NCBI GenBank assembly: GCA_963978905.1
Contig: OZ022257.1
Location: forward strand, 15,891,664-15,955,663
Direction: 5' to 3'
From: Trichostrongylus colubriformis
Taxonomy: Eukaryota; Nematoda; Chromadorea; Rhabditida; Trichostrongylidae
DNA length: 64,000 nucleotides
A model generated the notes under the pieces. That model saw nothing but the letters and a program-made list of their open reading frames with translations, was not told the DNA's origin and searched no databases. Shown here one piece after another: positions 25,675 through 38,192 of this stretch; within the stretch, counting starts at the first letter, position 1, and every line of letters begins with the position of its first letter. A program made the position numbers and the translations under genes.

Positions 25675-26199
25675 ATGCACACTATTGCTTTTTTGAGTAC
25701 CATTTACAAGCCTCAAAACAACAAAAAGTTGAGCGATTTAGATAAAAAGTATTACAATTATGAAGAGTTGAAAAAGATCTTCCGAAAACATATGCGCATG
25801 AATTTTTTGACTTCGATGGCAGACGAGGAATATGAAGTAGCGGAAGTGCCAATTTCTGCTTTCAGCTTATTCGTTTCCAAACCTCATGAATATCAGACAA
25901 TCGAAGAAATCGAAAAACAGGTAGTGACGCTTTTCAGAGCGAAAAAGATCTATTGGAAGCATACATGAGCCTCGTCGAAAGACGAAGGGAACAATATGAG
26001 AAACAGAGAACAAAATACCGCGGAAATATTCCTCAATTCAATAATTCGATGCAGGTAGCGTACTTACGCAATAGCACAATCGGAACTACTGTACAATCAA
26101 TCAAAGTGATTTCGCCGAGACAATCAGTTGAGATAACTCTGGAGAGTGTTCAAACATCGAATCGGAATGGTTGTAGAAGCGCGTCTACAGCAATGTAGT
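25675..26199 (+). pseudogene. Broken unrecognised open frame (two frames joined at ~25925)
   Basis: The first frame, from ATG at 25675, runs as a charged, protein-like sequence (LDKKYYNYEELKKIFRKHM, EIEKQ). At about 25920 the natural continuation switches to another frame (SEKDLLEAYMSLVERRREQY, GNIPQFNNSMQ) until a stop at 26196-26198. Between them lies a 17-base stretch beginning GTAGTG and ending TTTTCAG, which looks like a collapsed intron but is shorter than any functional nematode intron. Either this is a dead gene or transposon piece, or a base is missing. I do not recognise the family. Confidence 0.35.
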
Positions 26200-28273
26200 C
26201 TGAGAACATTTACTGGGTATCCTCCGTGGACGAGATTTGATTGAGAAGTGTCATACATCGCAACTCGATTGTGATAACCCCTTGTGCACCGCAGCCAAAG
26301 TCAAATTTTCTACAATGTTGACCGCTTGATCTGGAAACGTATGACATTTGCTTGTGATCTTCACTATTTCGTAGGACGTCTGAGCTGCAATCTTGACTTG
26401 TTTCAAATAATCCACCGAGTCGGATATTTAAAGGGAAAATTTCAGAACAATCTTCCTGTGCTAGCTCTCGAGGAGGAATTGGTGCGACAGTTCACACAAC
26501 GATGAAAATCCGAAGAGAATCTTCAGATATTAAAAACAAACCGCTTCTAAAAATCGGCTTTTCGGGATTTCAGCCTGAGAGTAGGCATCGGACGAGCTTT
26601 TACCAGTGCTATCATTGAAAGGTCAACGCTATTACATGCTTCTCTCAATAGCTTCACTATCTGCAGTTTCCTGACTCATTTTACGCAGTCCGCAACCCCT
26701 TTCACCACATTTGTGTCCTGGTGTGCGCCTTCCATGAAATTTAAGTGATTGTCCATCACAGAAGTAATCTTACTTCCCAGTTCGTACATTATCTGGTGTA
26801 GGCTGGAGCAGACAAAATACTGTAAAGTGCGAAGAGCTTGAAACTCGTGGTCCGACTGTTAGATGAAAACTGTGATGTTCATCCTTGCCGTTGTTGTCAT
26901 GTGCGTCGCTCCTGGGCACACATGACAACAAGGGCAAGAATAAACATCCTGCTATATCCTGAATTCCACTACCAAGGTGAACCGATCTTCTTGTTGTTCA
27001 TGACATACAAGTAATAAAAAACGAGAGAATGAATGGAACCAAGGGTTAAACGAGAAGAGTAGTCACACATCCTAGTAGATTACTTTCCCCACGTAAGCTA
27101 TACAAGTATTGCCATTTTGACCGTATTCCGGACTTGCTTATAACTGGGGGCCTCAATATGCGACAATATAAAGGTGGAAAGGTACCAAGAAGGAAGTTCT
27201 TATCACTGACGACGATAACGGGATTTGCCTGGTATGCAATGTCTGTTACAATGTCTGTTACAGCTACGTTTGATACTCATTTGCTACAACAATGCAAGGA
27301 CGACTGTGCTTTGCGGAAAAGCAAACTTAGGACGTCTTGCTTGAAGTACAGGCCAGTGGTGGAGCTGGAATGTTAACACTGTGCATTTTAATGAAGACTG
27401 ACCGCAGTGTATACGTATCGTTCAATTACATAAACACAAGCTGATAATCCGCTCACTTGCAGCGAAGTGCACTGGCATCGAGGCAGCTGCTATCGACACT
27501 TCAGCTTTATAGTTCGTGAAAAGTGATCAGCATATTGTGGTGGTTTACTTCCAATAAGGACCGGAATTCAAGTGAGCCACAGCAAAACATGGGGATGTGA
27601 ACGTTCAGGGGTTTTGAAGAGAACTGTGCGGACCAACAATAATTTGTCCCTGAAGTAATGCATTATCGAATTATAGCTGCAACCCCTAATGCCTAATGCC
27701 TTCTTACGGCCCTAAACTCGCATATCGCGTTCGTCATCATTTCTACAGGATGTGTCCAGTACATGACAATTTACTCTTTTTGACGTTTCCCACTAATGTC
27801 AATGTCACCGTCATCTGATAGTTCCTTTGATTGACACTTCTTCTGGTTCTGTGTGTTCGAGTCGTGAGGTTTGGATGTGGTTGCGAAATTCGTACCGCCT
27901 GTTTTGAAATCTGTTGATATTATGATACAAACTCTTGAATTTTGTAAATAATATTATAATTTAGTAATGATATATTCTACGTGAGCCTCAAACAAACTTC
28001 CGCAGACTGAATATAATTCACAGTACTCTTTGACCACTGAGCAATACTTATGGAGAACTTGACAAATGTGAATCTGCTCAGATTTACGTTGCACAGATCA
28101 CTCATGCTCTTCAGTTTTGTGAACTAAGTTTGTGATGATGTGCATAAAAGCAATGAATTGCACTAAAAGCAAAAGACTAGGTAACATATTGGATGAACTA
28201 CAGAATATAAATTTCAGACTCCAAGTTCTCTCTTCTTGTAACCTGGGCATTACTTGTCGATTGTGCTGTTTCT
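26200..28273. other. Mostly unassigned DNA
   Basis: Contains the hairpin at 26874-26948. Open stretches at 26284-26505 and 27134-27376 have no splice or domain support. Confidence 0.4.
26874..26948 (+). ncRNA. Pre-miRNA-like hairpin (candidate)
   Basis: Arms 26874-26903 and 26919-26948 pair at 27 of 30 positions with three isolated mismatches and a 15-base loop. Size and symmetry fit a microRNA precursor. It could equally be a tiny MITE or chance inverted repeat. It lies between genes; no host transcript was found. Confidence 0.35.
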
Positions 28274-28573
28274 TATGCCACACGAGGTTTTTCAGTGGAA
28301 CCTTTATTCGTTGCCTAACGTTTCGACCGTTTCGTCTTTTTCAAAGGCCGGTGGTTCCAAGGCTTGTGGGAAACGTGAGCTCACAGCCACAGTAAGAAGT
28401 GTTTGTATGAGTGAATCACTCACTTCAGTCATTCACTCATACTAACACTACTTACTGTCGCTGTGAGCTCACGCTCTTCACAAGCGGTGGAGCCATCGGC
28501 CTCTGAAGAAGACGAAAAGGTCGAAGCATTGGGCCACGAATAAAGCTTTCACTTTGAAACTTCGTGTGGCATA
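28274..28573. mobile_element. 300-bp near-palindromic MITE
   Basis: The left arm TATGCCACACGAGG..GAACCTTTATTCGTTGCC mirrors the right arm ending CTTCGTGTGGCATA. The two halves match as an imperfect palindrome nearly to the centre near 28415 (GTATGAGTGAATCACTC / ATTCACTCATAC). Confidence 0.9.
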
Positions 28574-28936
28574 ACAAACCTCATAATCGAGAAAGTGCAG
28601 ACATAATATCGAATTTCAAATTCATATAATATCAATTACAGCACTTGCTGAGTCAAACAGCGTTCTAGTGAATATTCGAACGCTTCAAAGCTTTGGACCT
28701 ACGTCCCACTCGCTGTGCGTATCTCCATGGTTCGCAAGGATATCAACATCGTGCGTCCCTATTGAAACTATCTTTGTCAGATGATCAGATGTATGTTATA
28801 TGCGTCACAATTACCCACAACATATTGTCAACGCATCGAGGTCTATCAGATTTCTCTGCTTTTAACTTGACAAACTTTTTGCGAAGCAGTATTGCGTAGC
28901 TATTTTCATTTGGTAAACTAGCCATTCCTTCTCCAG

Positions 28937-29362
28937 AAAGCGAGCTAGGAAGATGATATTCCTTCAGCGCAAGGTCAGTACTGTATGTTGGTCAGAAAGG
29001 GATTGTTCAAGCAAGGGTCCTATTTCGTGAATCTTCTTTGCAACAGGGGTCAAGCAACGGAGTGACAGCATAGAACTTGTACCGTTTCCTTTCCGGCTTA
29101 ATAGTGACATACAACCTTTTCACAGGAGAATTTCGCTGATTTAGTGATAGCAGGAGTTGGAGCTATTGGAGCACGACACTGCTCTCCTCGCGTTCTATCA
29201 GCATGAAAAGTACCAATTTTTTGAGGGGCTAAACTTTATCTGTCGGAGTTCTCAGATTGTTTCAGCAGGGCCACCGTCGCCTGTGAACTGGTGAGTAAAT
29301 AGTTCCCATTCTTTAGTGCCGGAGCCTACGCAAAGGTGAAATTAAGAGTATTAAGAGTCTAG
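28937..29362 (+). CDS. Candidate 3' exons of an unrecognised gene
   Basis: Three exon-like pieces join in phase: 28937-28973 (KRARKMIFLQRK), 29154-29290 (ELELLEHDTALLAFYQHEKY, then FFEGLNFICRSSQIV) and 29317-29362 (AGAYAKVKLRVLRV then TAG). Each has a reasonable acceptor and GTCAGT or GTGAGT donor. An alternative splice at 29250-29290 would read into a different frame of the last exon. There are no recognisable motifs, and upstream exons were not found. This may be a gene end or coincidence. Confidence 0.28.
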
Positions 29363-30168
29363 AAGAACAATGCAAGGAGAAGACTCGGGTTGCGCTGTTG
29401 CACATAGGTAAACAAATTCCATATTTACAAATCCTCTCGACTCTATGAATATGTCGCAGTATGACCATCGCGTAGCATTAGGTGCGCCCTGTCACATGAC
29501 GAGAAAACTACCTCGTATCCTTCTCGCGAGCTTACGGAGGAAACCGGAAGTAAAGTCAAAAAATTGTCAGTGTGTCCATAATCTTCAAATGAAAAAAGCA
29601 AGTTTTGAACGGATGGTATCAGCACTGCACTACTGTAGCTACACTACCTTACCCTACTCTTTTATGTGGCCAATCCTGCCTAGAATGTAGCTCTTAGAAG
29701 ATCGCAAACAGCGCTCTCGACGGATTAGGCTTGGAAGGGCTGTTCCCAAAATTGGTACCATAGCAAGGACAAACAACGAGCAGGTGTGCTTGTTAGATAA
29801 TCGGTAAAGGTAAGCACCGTCAGTTCAGTAGTGGTTCTTTGAGATTCCTTCCGAGAGCTTTGCAGCAATAAATGTGAAGAATTGTGAAATTTTTAGCCGG
29901 CCCAGTAGTTATTGAACGCGCATGTGTCAGTCCACAGCTTCTATTAGAATATACTATTCAGTCTGAATTACTTTCGCAAGAAGCGTTCCGTCGGTAAATG
30001 ACAGCATTGGTAAAAATGCGGGCAAGGGTCACGAACATTTTAGTGATCTTACTGTAGTGAGAACCGCTTGCCAAAACTAACTGGCTAAGATACGCTGAAG
30101 TTTCCCGCATAGTTCCTGTCTCTTTCCGGCGCCGGTTCTTTATCTGCTTATTACAGCTTTTGTTAAAA

Positions 30169-33100
30169 CTACGATTTTAATGACTCAATGACCAAGGTGG
30201 TACAAAAATCTTCTTCTGAATTAGCCGCTTCCAATTTACCCGTAAAAGAGCAACATTGTTTTGTTACATACCGCAAACTTTTTTCCCTTCATTGTCTTTA
30301 TTCTTCTGCTGCTCCTTGTCACCATCATTGGCGGTCAATTTATGTTTGATAGTTCCTCTGCGTAAAGTCTGCTCCCATAGTCGTTCCGCCGTTCCCGAAT
30401 CAACGTCTTCTATCTTTCCGTCAATCATACGTCTTCCATCTGGAAGATTCATGATAAGCAAGTCGATTTACCATTGAAATTTTCTCAAAAATTGCATTGC
30501 AATTTTCATCTACTCAAAAGATTTTCTCAAGTAGTGTCAGTTCAGAGGAAGGGTCTTGTACAGACACCTAGTAACTTCGTAAGAGATCACTTCAGGCAAA
30601 ATTGGCCGACAGGATGACGAGGTTGTCCAATTCATGGAGCGAAATTCCGTCAAAGGTGAATACAAACAACACAGACAACATTGCTTGTACGTTTACAGGT
30701 TGTGATATGCTCAGAAATTTTCCTGAAACCTCGCGAAATAGTGCCATCTTTGTGCCAGGTTGGCAACATCCCCTATCGCGACTTGTGTATGACCTTCCTG
30801 GATTTGTAGCATGCGCCGGTAGGGAACCGCTAGGTCAGTCCTTTTATGTCGTGGTTCAACGCCTACCGTAAACGGTCGTAATCACGTGGAGCGCGACAAA
30901 CTATCGATCCGCCACGGTTCCCGCTCGGTCAATGATCTGTCGTCTGTCTGTTGTCGACCGGAGCGGTCAGTTTATCATGTCCTCGAGATGCCAATCGAAC
31001 GAAGCTAAAGGTCGCCGAAGAAAAAGGTCTACGATAAGGACGCTAGCCTGGTGGAGCGGACATGCTACCTTCTCCCCTCGCCTTCGGGATTCCCTCGTCA
31101 GTCCCGGATCGAGCGATCCCCATATAAGTTCATTATGTTTCTGATAGTGGTTTAAAAAAATGTTCTCTGTCCCATCTCTATCTGTCTTCCCATCCTCGTT
31201 ATACAATGATCTCCTTTGTATGTATTTAATATCGTCATACTATGTAGTATTATGTAATATTATGTAGTAAACCAGTATAGTATCTCTTGTGTTCTGTAGT
31301 GTTGCTATAATCACACATGGCCAATCATCTTTATTAGTAGTCCAGCGAATAGTGTTTAGGTCTCAGAGACCTGCACAGGCCTTGGCAGCCCCTCTTGTGC
31401 GACAGGTACCCTCACAGAGTGTGGGTCCTTCTAATATCCACGTTCTGCCGTGGTCCGGTGGGGTTGACCCACCTGATGCAACGAGGCGCACCGCTAGCCG
31501 CACCGGTCACGACATCACCGAAAGTCACAAACCACACGCACTAATTGGCGATAGCGCCATGGAGATAAACGATCATGGAGACCTTGGATTGATTGGATTG
31601 AGAGCTGATCAAAGGAATAACATTGAGAATTCCCATAAACTCTTGAAGCTGATACGTTTATAATTGTTAAGTGCTGATATTCTGTCCCGCAATGGAATTT
31701 CCAATATCCGCCATCGACTGCACTCACTTTTATGGCAGCTTTTTTGTCTCTAATGCACTTTTGTCTCAACTCAGTAGTGGGAGGAAGAGCCTTGCTTCCT
31801 TCGAGCTTGAGGAATAGCGTCTGGCGCCGAGCACAGCAAGAAAGTTCGGCATATGGATAATTCAGCAATCTGATGAATGAAAAGTGCGTCGAATTTTTGA
31901 AGTATGGAATTCTATGTCACGGTTTTTTTCAGCGCAAACAGCTCTTTGTTATATGACTGTGGTGAATGAATTTGATGAAACCCCATTTCGTCATAAATAA
32001 TTTACAGCCTAACTCGCGTTTTCTGTAGTTATAATAGTCGACTGGCATTCTGTATTGCTATTTTTACAGTTAATGCAGAACTTTTCATTTCTTCACAGTT
32101 AATCGTTATTGCGAAGACTTTATAATATGCATATTTTGTGTGGGTATTCGCTGAGCATTTGAAATGCCGTGCTACCCCGAGCCAAAAAGAACATTCACGA
32201 AATTGATTCACTAAAATTTCTTCAAGGTGAAGGCAATCAAGAACGTATCATAGAATCGTATCTCAGCCAATGCGATCGCGTTTAGCGTAATGGAATTATA
32301 GAGAAGATAGCGGAAACGATACTGAGATGTTTGCTACCTTGTTCAAAGAGATTACCAATTAGCATGGTCGCTGGCGATCAATCAAAAAATCGTGGCTAGT
32401 GTGACAGGATTTGAGGATCTCTAGCCATTATACTTGTTAACTCAAAATCTGTCGCTGTGATGACGGTACCCGCTCTCTTCGTCGGTATCTTGGCCGAGGC
32501 GAATGCATCGCAATTAGATAACAGAGCGTAATCCACCAAGGGCAAAGGTCCTGCGATGGAGCGCGGCGACTAGTAGGTGATGATACTGCCGCGAGAAGAA
32601 GCGGCTTCTAGTAGCCTCCCATTACGTTGACCAGACACTCCGGCTCAGTGTGGGGAAATTGATATTGTGTCACTCAAGGATATCGAGTGACCTCTGAATA
32701 TAATTTACTGCTTTCATCCGTGTACACATAATATCTATTCATTTTTATTTGATCGCTGCGTGACTTTTAAATTTCGTGCCGGCACTAAAAAGGGCTTAAG
32801 GGACCGCATCTTTATCAACTTGTAAATAGCCTTATGCTGTCATCGAACAAGTAACGAACGGCGTGGCTTGCACGAAGGCGACAACTTGAGTAAAGCAACT
32901 GCCGTTGTGTTTGACTTTCATTGGTCGTCTCGAGCGAATGAAACCCACATCAAAATCCGATTCAATCTTTAACGCACGGTGACGCTCAATATCTTGACCG
33001 CTGTGTAATGAAGGCAATTTTGTAAGTATTCCTTAGAAGATCGACCCGATGGTTGACCACATATGTAACAACTGAACAAATCTTAGAAATAGAGTGCGCC

Positions 33101-36100
33101 CAAGCAATGTTGCAGAATGGGCACGTAGCCTTGCTCCATTTAGAGGAATTCATCTGCGCCCTATTGAATTCAGAAAGGTTCCCTCTCCTGAAAAGGAGGC
33201 GTAACATGTTAGTGAATCGATTCGCGACAACAAAAGTCGGTATAGCTTAAAATCCAATCATCGACAATGATCGGCATTTCCAAAAACAACTCGTGCAACC
33301 TTGATAGAATTGGGACAGTAAGTGATTTTTGATCGTCATATGTCTAATGAGGAGGAAACTTTTTTCAGAACAACAATGCAACAACCGAAACAGACCAGAA
33401 TGCACAAACTACATTGGGAATGTTATCTTTAAAACTATTTCACGTTGCACATATGAAATTATACAAGTAATATTCATTTCGATCGATGCCAGACTTCACG
33501 TCTAACGTTATTTGTATTTCTAAGTTCAAATGGTATGCAATAACCCGTTTTTATTGCTGAGTTCCATAAAAGTCTGCTGCTGTGATAAATATCAAGTAAC
33601 AAGAAAAATCATTATTCCCAGGCACTCTGTACTTCCATCGAACGAAACACGTTGATCAGCAAGGGAACACAGAGTCGTGCAGATCCACTCAAACAAAGCT
33701 ACTTGTCTAGCACAGCTACTTTTCCACATGCAAATCTAAAAAAGCGGAAAGGTATGGTGAACGGCTAGAAAACACAGGGGATTAACAACACGGGGAAGTA
33801 CTCGAACGCATTACGCCGCGTTCATACTTTGCGGTGCCAGCGGCAGGGCGAGGAAGCACCTTTTTCCGTGCGCGCCTGTGTCTCGCGTCTTCTCTGCACC
33901 TCCTCCATGCCACTCTGCCTCGCTGCATGTGAACGCAGCCAGGCCCTGCCGGGGCAAAGTATGAACGTGGCCTCACAAGGGGAGCCTACAAATTCTATTT
34001 CGGAGTATTATATATTGATATCTACCTTCCTTCTCAAAAGGTAAAGTCTCCAAAAGATAACATGTTGTCAATACACTGCTGAATTTGGTCGTTTCTTCGT
34101 CATTCTCAACCGCGAGATTTTATGCCACGAAAATAAAACAAATAGCGCTTTTCTGACTATTGTGTACTGATCAATGCGGTCCTTGTTCTGACAGATACGA
34201 GTAAACTCGTGAATTCGAAGTTGGTGTTCAAAAAATGACCGGATTTCCTTCAGGTCCTCATAATGAGTTCCTTGCTCGAGATCCACGAAGGACTGAAGAT
34301 TCCAGCAGTGGTCAGGAACAATGTCTACTTATTACGCTCCTTTTTCAGTGTAAAAATGTAGCAGTATTATGAATCTGGCAACGTGTCACAGGGAAGACAT
34401 ACCCAGAGTCGAAAAAATGACCGCTCCAGTACGACACTTCCCTCAACGAGGATCCAAACACAATCCCCTTTCAACACCAGCATAACCTTTACAGTATCTG
34501 TAACTATTGCCGAGTGCATAGTATTGCTAACAAGGGAAGGACCGAGGTCGAAATGGCCATTCGGAATGGGATACAAATGGTCCGTCGTATTTGCGGACGC
34601 TGCTCTCGAGCTTGCTACACATTTGCAGAACGATTCTCTAAGCGAAGTTATGGAGGTATTTTTGAAAAAAACAGCACTATTACAGGGTGTCCCAAAATTA
34701 TGGGCGCCAATGTATTGCAGTATTTTGTTGGCATCAATAGAGTGAATGAAAAATCAACCCATTCTCAACTTTACTCACATCTTATGTTACAGGACACAGC
34801 AGTCATATCATAGGTTTCTCTGTTCCGGCAAGAATACAAGCTCAAAGTCTCTCTATCACTCAACCGCCCTTGACATGCTGCTTTTCCATACATTCCTTCC
34901 CAAATCTTTCTCAGGACTACCTTATGTGACTTCATACTAGGATGGCTGACTCGTCAGACCTTGCTTCTAGTTGAGGACCCCGGCAGGAGATCAATGGAAA
35001 CATGTTCCGGGAGATTTGACGGACGTTTCGAAAAGTGATGAATTCGAAAAAATCGGGTCGGCAGCGCTTTTGTATCAATTTGGTTCTATAAACTAAAGCG
35101 CTTTGTCGCTAAACTCACCAAGTATTGTTCCGAAAGACAGGTCAGTGCTTCATTATGCCTAACAACGTGTTCTTCATGTTCACATACCCGCAAGCTCTGC
35201 GCCGAAATCGACGGAAACCAACAGCGTGTCATTATTGGACCCTTCATCATTACTGGGACCCGATTGCTGGTATCCAAACACTCTATCGGCATGATATAAT
35301 CTACCTGACGTTGTTGGCCACGGTGGGTTGCCCTTAAGGACGTGGAAATTTTTTCGCTCGAACAAAAGTACGGCGAGGTGCGTGCAACCGTTGAAGCGAA
35401 TGACCACCAAGTGTATTTGAAAAACTTCTGAAATCTCGAAAATACCTTGAGCTTCACCCTGACAAGCATTCACCTTGGTAGAAGAAGATCCTGTGCACCC
35501 ACTGAGCAGCAAATGAAAGAAAAAGGATTGATACAATTGCATAGAGAAATCCGAAAAATTACGAGTTTAGGCGCCCATAATTTTGGGACACCTTGTATAT
35601 GGTAGGTGTGGAAGCCCGTAATGTGCAAGCCAGACGATCTTGCGCAAAACCCTCTATAGGACATGATTTCAGCCAATTCGAGAATTTGACCGAGTTTCGG
35701 AAAAAGTCCTTGGTCTACCCACTAGGCCCGAATTGGCTAAAAACATGTCTCATGTCTCATGGACGGCTTGGTCCCCTGAACATGAAAATCGCACTGGTTT
35801 TTGCGCGAGAACGTCTGGCTAGCGTGCTACGGGCTTCCAAACCTACCATATAATAGCAATGATTTCCAAAAAAAAAAAAACCTCCATAACTCCGCTTAGA
35901 GAATCGCTCTGCAAATTTGGAATGCAGGTTTATGATCAGCGTCCAAAAGCGTCCATATTTTCTTACATGACTGTAGGCTGACGATACATTCCGCTTATAA
36001 CGACCATTCTAGGACCATTGCAATCAACCCCCCCCCCGCCCTTCCGCACGTCGAATGCGATCCTCTGTCGATGAATGCCAAACTCCCGTTGTGCACCCTG

Positions 36101-38192
36101 CTTCCAAGTCATCCACCCACAGAACATACTGACCATGACATGACTACTTCCAGGGATGATCAGTGACTGTTCGTGCGCTGATAGTTTCAGTCAGCTTTTC
36201 TGCTTGATATGGTGCAGTCAATATGTTCTCTATGCATTAGCAGCATGGTGATCTCTCCGAATTCCAATAGGGACCGTCAATATGATTTTTTTTCTCGCTT
36301 CCTCTTTTCAGAGACATTAGGGCATGATTTTGACGAAATTTGACAGACCTTTTGTATATGTTACAGCCTTGTTTCGTTTTATCTCGGTGAATGTCTTCAG
36401 ATCCTCGTCACTGAGGTCTTCCGCACAACTTCTGTTTGGTGCATATACCTCCACCGGATTCAAAGGTTTTGGTGATGCTGAACTATCTGAAAGAATTATG
36501 AGAACCTCAATTCTATTCAGGTCTGGTAAACCACCTTCTGTGGCTGCAGCACTGAACTACGTCAACGATTAGCAATAGGAAAACAAAGTCGTTTTCGAAA
36601 CATACCCTTTATGGCTTGATCTTCACAACCTTCAGCTTGCTGCGGTGTATTCACATCGCTGTGGCCAATCATATGAGTCGTGATGGCCCCCCTTCGCAGT
36701 GTTTGCTCCCAGAAATGCATTGCCGTTGCCGAAGCACTGCTTTCGATCTTTCCGTCAATCATCCGACGTCCGTCTGAAGGTATCACTGTTCGCCAAAAGT
36801 ACGTAACACGATAACATGGTTAGGCCCTCAGAATAAACGTGGACACTTCAGAGCAAAACAGTTATCAAAGCAGTATTACGTTCAGTGGTGTCTTGGGTAC
36901 AACTTTAGCTAAGTAAGAGGCTGCTTTCGGAGTCAAGGAGGCAGAGTGACACTGCGAGTGCAGAGACTACGCAGGCAACGAGACAGAGTGGCACAGGCGG
37001 AGACGCAGAGGCACGCAGCACGCCTTGCCGCCGGCACCGTGAAGTACGACCGCGTCCTGGCCGCGCACTTCTGCCACGTGTTAAAATCCCACTCACCTCT
37101 AATACCGTAGGGCTGTGGTACAATGTACCGGTGAAAAAGCCGGTTTCAGGATGTTTTACATCGGTTTTTTGTAAGGGGAGTACACCTTCCATTTTCGTAT
37201 TTCAACGGTACGCAGTTGAAGGATGTTCGACGATCTCGTCCCCTTTGCACTCAATATCATGTTGTAATGGAAGTTCTTGCTTTGCACTTATGTTTCCTCT
37301 ACGCAGTCGTCCCCTCAGTTCTTACATTGGGCACCTATGTTGAACTGGAGGGCAGGGCCTTGTTGAACACACGGATTTCACTCAGCTAAACTACAAGAAA
37401 ATGCTCCAAGAAAAAAGAAAAAAGATAAAGGAAAACAATATTGAAAAGATTAAAGATTGCATCACAAGTCAACGTGATCGCAGCTGTAAAAATCCACATC
37501 GAACAAGTAAAAAGGAAGCAGTCTGCGATTTTTAGTGATTTATTGAGCTTAAACTTCACAAAACAGGCGATGAAATGATGGTTCAGTATAATGCCAACAC
37601 AGCAACACGCCAACATTGTCGATAAGCAGAGATAACGCTAAACCCCAATCCATGAGTCCCTTATGCATTTTCCGACTCTTGTCTCACGTCACATGTCATT
37701 TCCTGACAGTCTCCTCGTAGGAGGCGTATATGTATGAGTCTACCGACGTGGTACGCTAGAAATCTCCTCAACACGTTCACTAATCTCCTCAACACGTCAA
37801 TAAATAAATAAACACTTCTTTCACACCAAATGAATAAGTAAATAAACGGGTCAATTTCATGTCCTCCTCAGTAGTTGGCGTGCCGGGCTCAGTAGGTCAC
37901 CGCGGGCATCTGTGTAACAACACACTCGAAGGGCCGCATCGCCGTCAAATATCCTACACACTATGAGCATCAATGATGTGAGATTTTTCTCCCAGACTGT
38001 CGCAGCCCATTTCTGTAAAATCATAACTAAGAACGGAAAAGATTTCCCACCTGGCGTGTAGGTAACACTCTTCTTATGCTTGAATTCACGAAACACCTTT
38101 AGATCACTTGCGTCATCGTCATCTCCACCGGCTTTTTTCTTTGCTGCATAAAACTCCACAGTATCCGCGGGTGAGTTCATCATTCCCAACAT
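30169..38192 (-). CDS. Unrecognised protein with two tandem copies of one exon pair (220 residues)
   Basis: Minus-strand exons in order: 38051-38192, 36606-36773, 36349-36486, 30272-30439 and 30169-30215; every junction is phase 1. Exons 2 and 4 are both 168 nt and encode the same module: D-GRRMIDGKIE, a variable stretch, then WEQTLRRG and a charged tail. Exons 1 and 3 encode its lead-in: VE-x-YA, an acidic stretch, DLK-x-F-x-E-x-K, ending V-T-Y-T-P/K. The protein is therefore lead-in/module/lead-in/module plus a short C-terminus (EEDFCTTLVIESLKS). No signal peptide or membrane segment is visible; it is hydrophilic and probably intracellular. Start: ATG six bases after an acceptor-like TTTTAG, consistent with trans-splicing. 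Intron 3 (5.9 kb) carries a mariner-like element and MITEs. I do not recognise the family and give no function. The last exon is the weakest part. Confidence 0.6.
30440..34560. other. Intron 3 of the two-module gene, left part
   Basis: No exon fits the phases of the flanking module exons. 30600-31480 has patchy open frames on both strands and looks like old transposon debris without a recognised domain. Frames at 32832-33250 are open on both strands but lack splice support. A MITE lies at 33813-33973. Confidence 0.45.
33813..33973. mobile_element. MITE (GGCC-TTCATACTTT family)
   Basis: Left CGCCGCGTTCATACTTTGCGG, right inverse GCAAAGTATGAACGTGGCC; the centre is shared in part with 36925-37070 on the other strand. 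Confidence 0.75.
34683..35595 (-). mobile_element. Mariner-like element, decayed, with 26-bp ends and TA duplication
   Basis: Ends CAGGGTGTCCCAAAATTATG and CAAGGTGTCCCAAAATTATG (inverted) differ at one of 26 bases and are flanked by TA (34681-34682, 35596-35597). Minus-strand frames read SPYFCSSEKISTS and NDRVF-like then VPVMMKGPIM words reminiscent of the 'F-x-DEK ... DRVY ... VMVW' part of mariner transposases, spread over two frames. Dead. Confidence 0.65.
35597..35851. mobile_element. 255-bp MITE abutting the mariner
   Basis: The left ATATGGTAGGTGTGGAAGCC..CCAGACGATCTTGCGC mirrors the right GCGCGAGAACGTCTGG..GGCTTCCAAACCTACCATAT. Inverted ends of about 50 bp. It shares the TA at 35596-35597 with the neighbouring mariner. 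Confidence 0.85.
36774..38050. other. Intron 1 of the two-module gene
   Basis: Holds a GC-rich repeat at 36925-37070 related to 33850-33920. An open stretch with a good donor at 37098-37192 does not fit the phases and is left out. Confidence 0.55.

Larger units (their letters stand above)
34560..35990. mobile_element. Nested cluster: outer inverted repeat enclosing a mariner and a MITE
   Basis: Outer arms are 34617-34668 and (inverted) about 35868-35926, sharing ATTTGCAGA-CGATTCTCTAA and GTTATGGAGG. Looser similarity continues outward on both sides. Inside lie 34683-35595 and 35597-35851. All sits within an intron of the two-module gene. Confidence 0.6.

Noticed and set aside
32832..33250. 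Open frames on both strands (minus one reading GFIRSRRPMKVKHNG; plus one reading HVALLHLEEFICALL)
   Set aside because: Opposing frames, no usable splice signals, no domain; inside an intron.
35180..35542. 120-codon minus-strand frame with a signal-like start
   Set aside because: It lies wholly inside a TA-flanked mariner-like element and its words fit decayed transposase better than a host gene.
37098..37355. Minus-strand open stretches (one starting MEGVLPLQKTD with a GTGAGT donor, one ending STAYR) inside intron 1 of the two-module gene
   Set aside because: They do not fit the phase of exon 2, are separated by a stop, and direct joining of 38051 to 36773 gives a perfect repeat of the second module.
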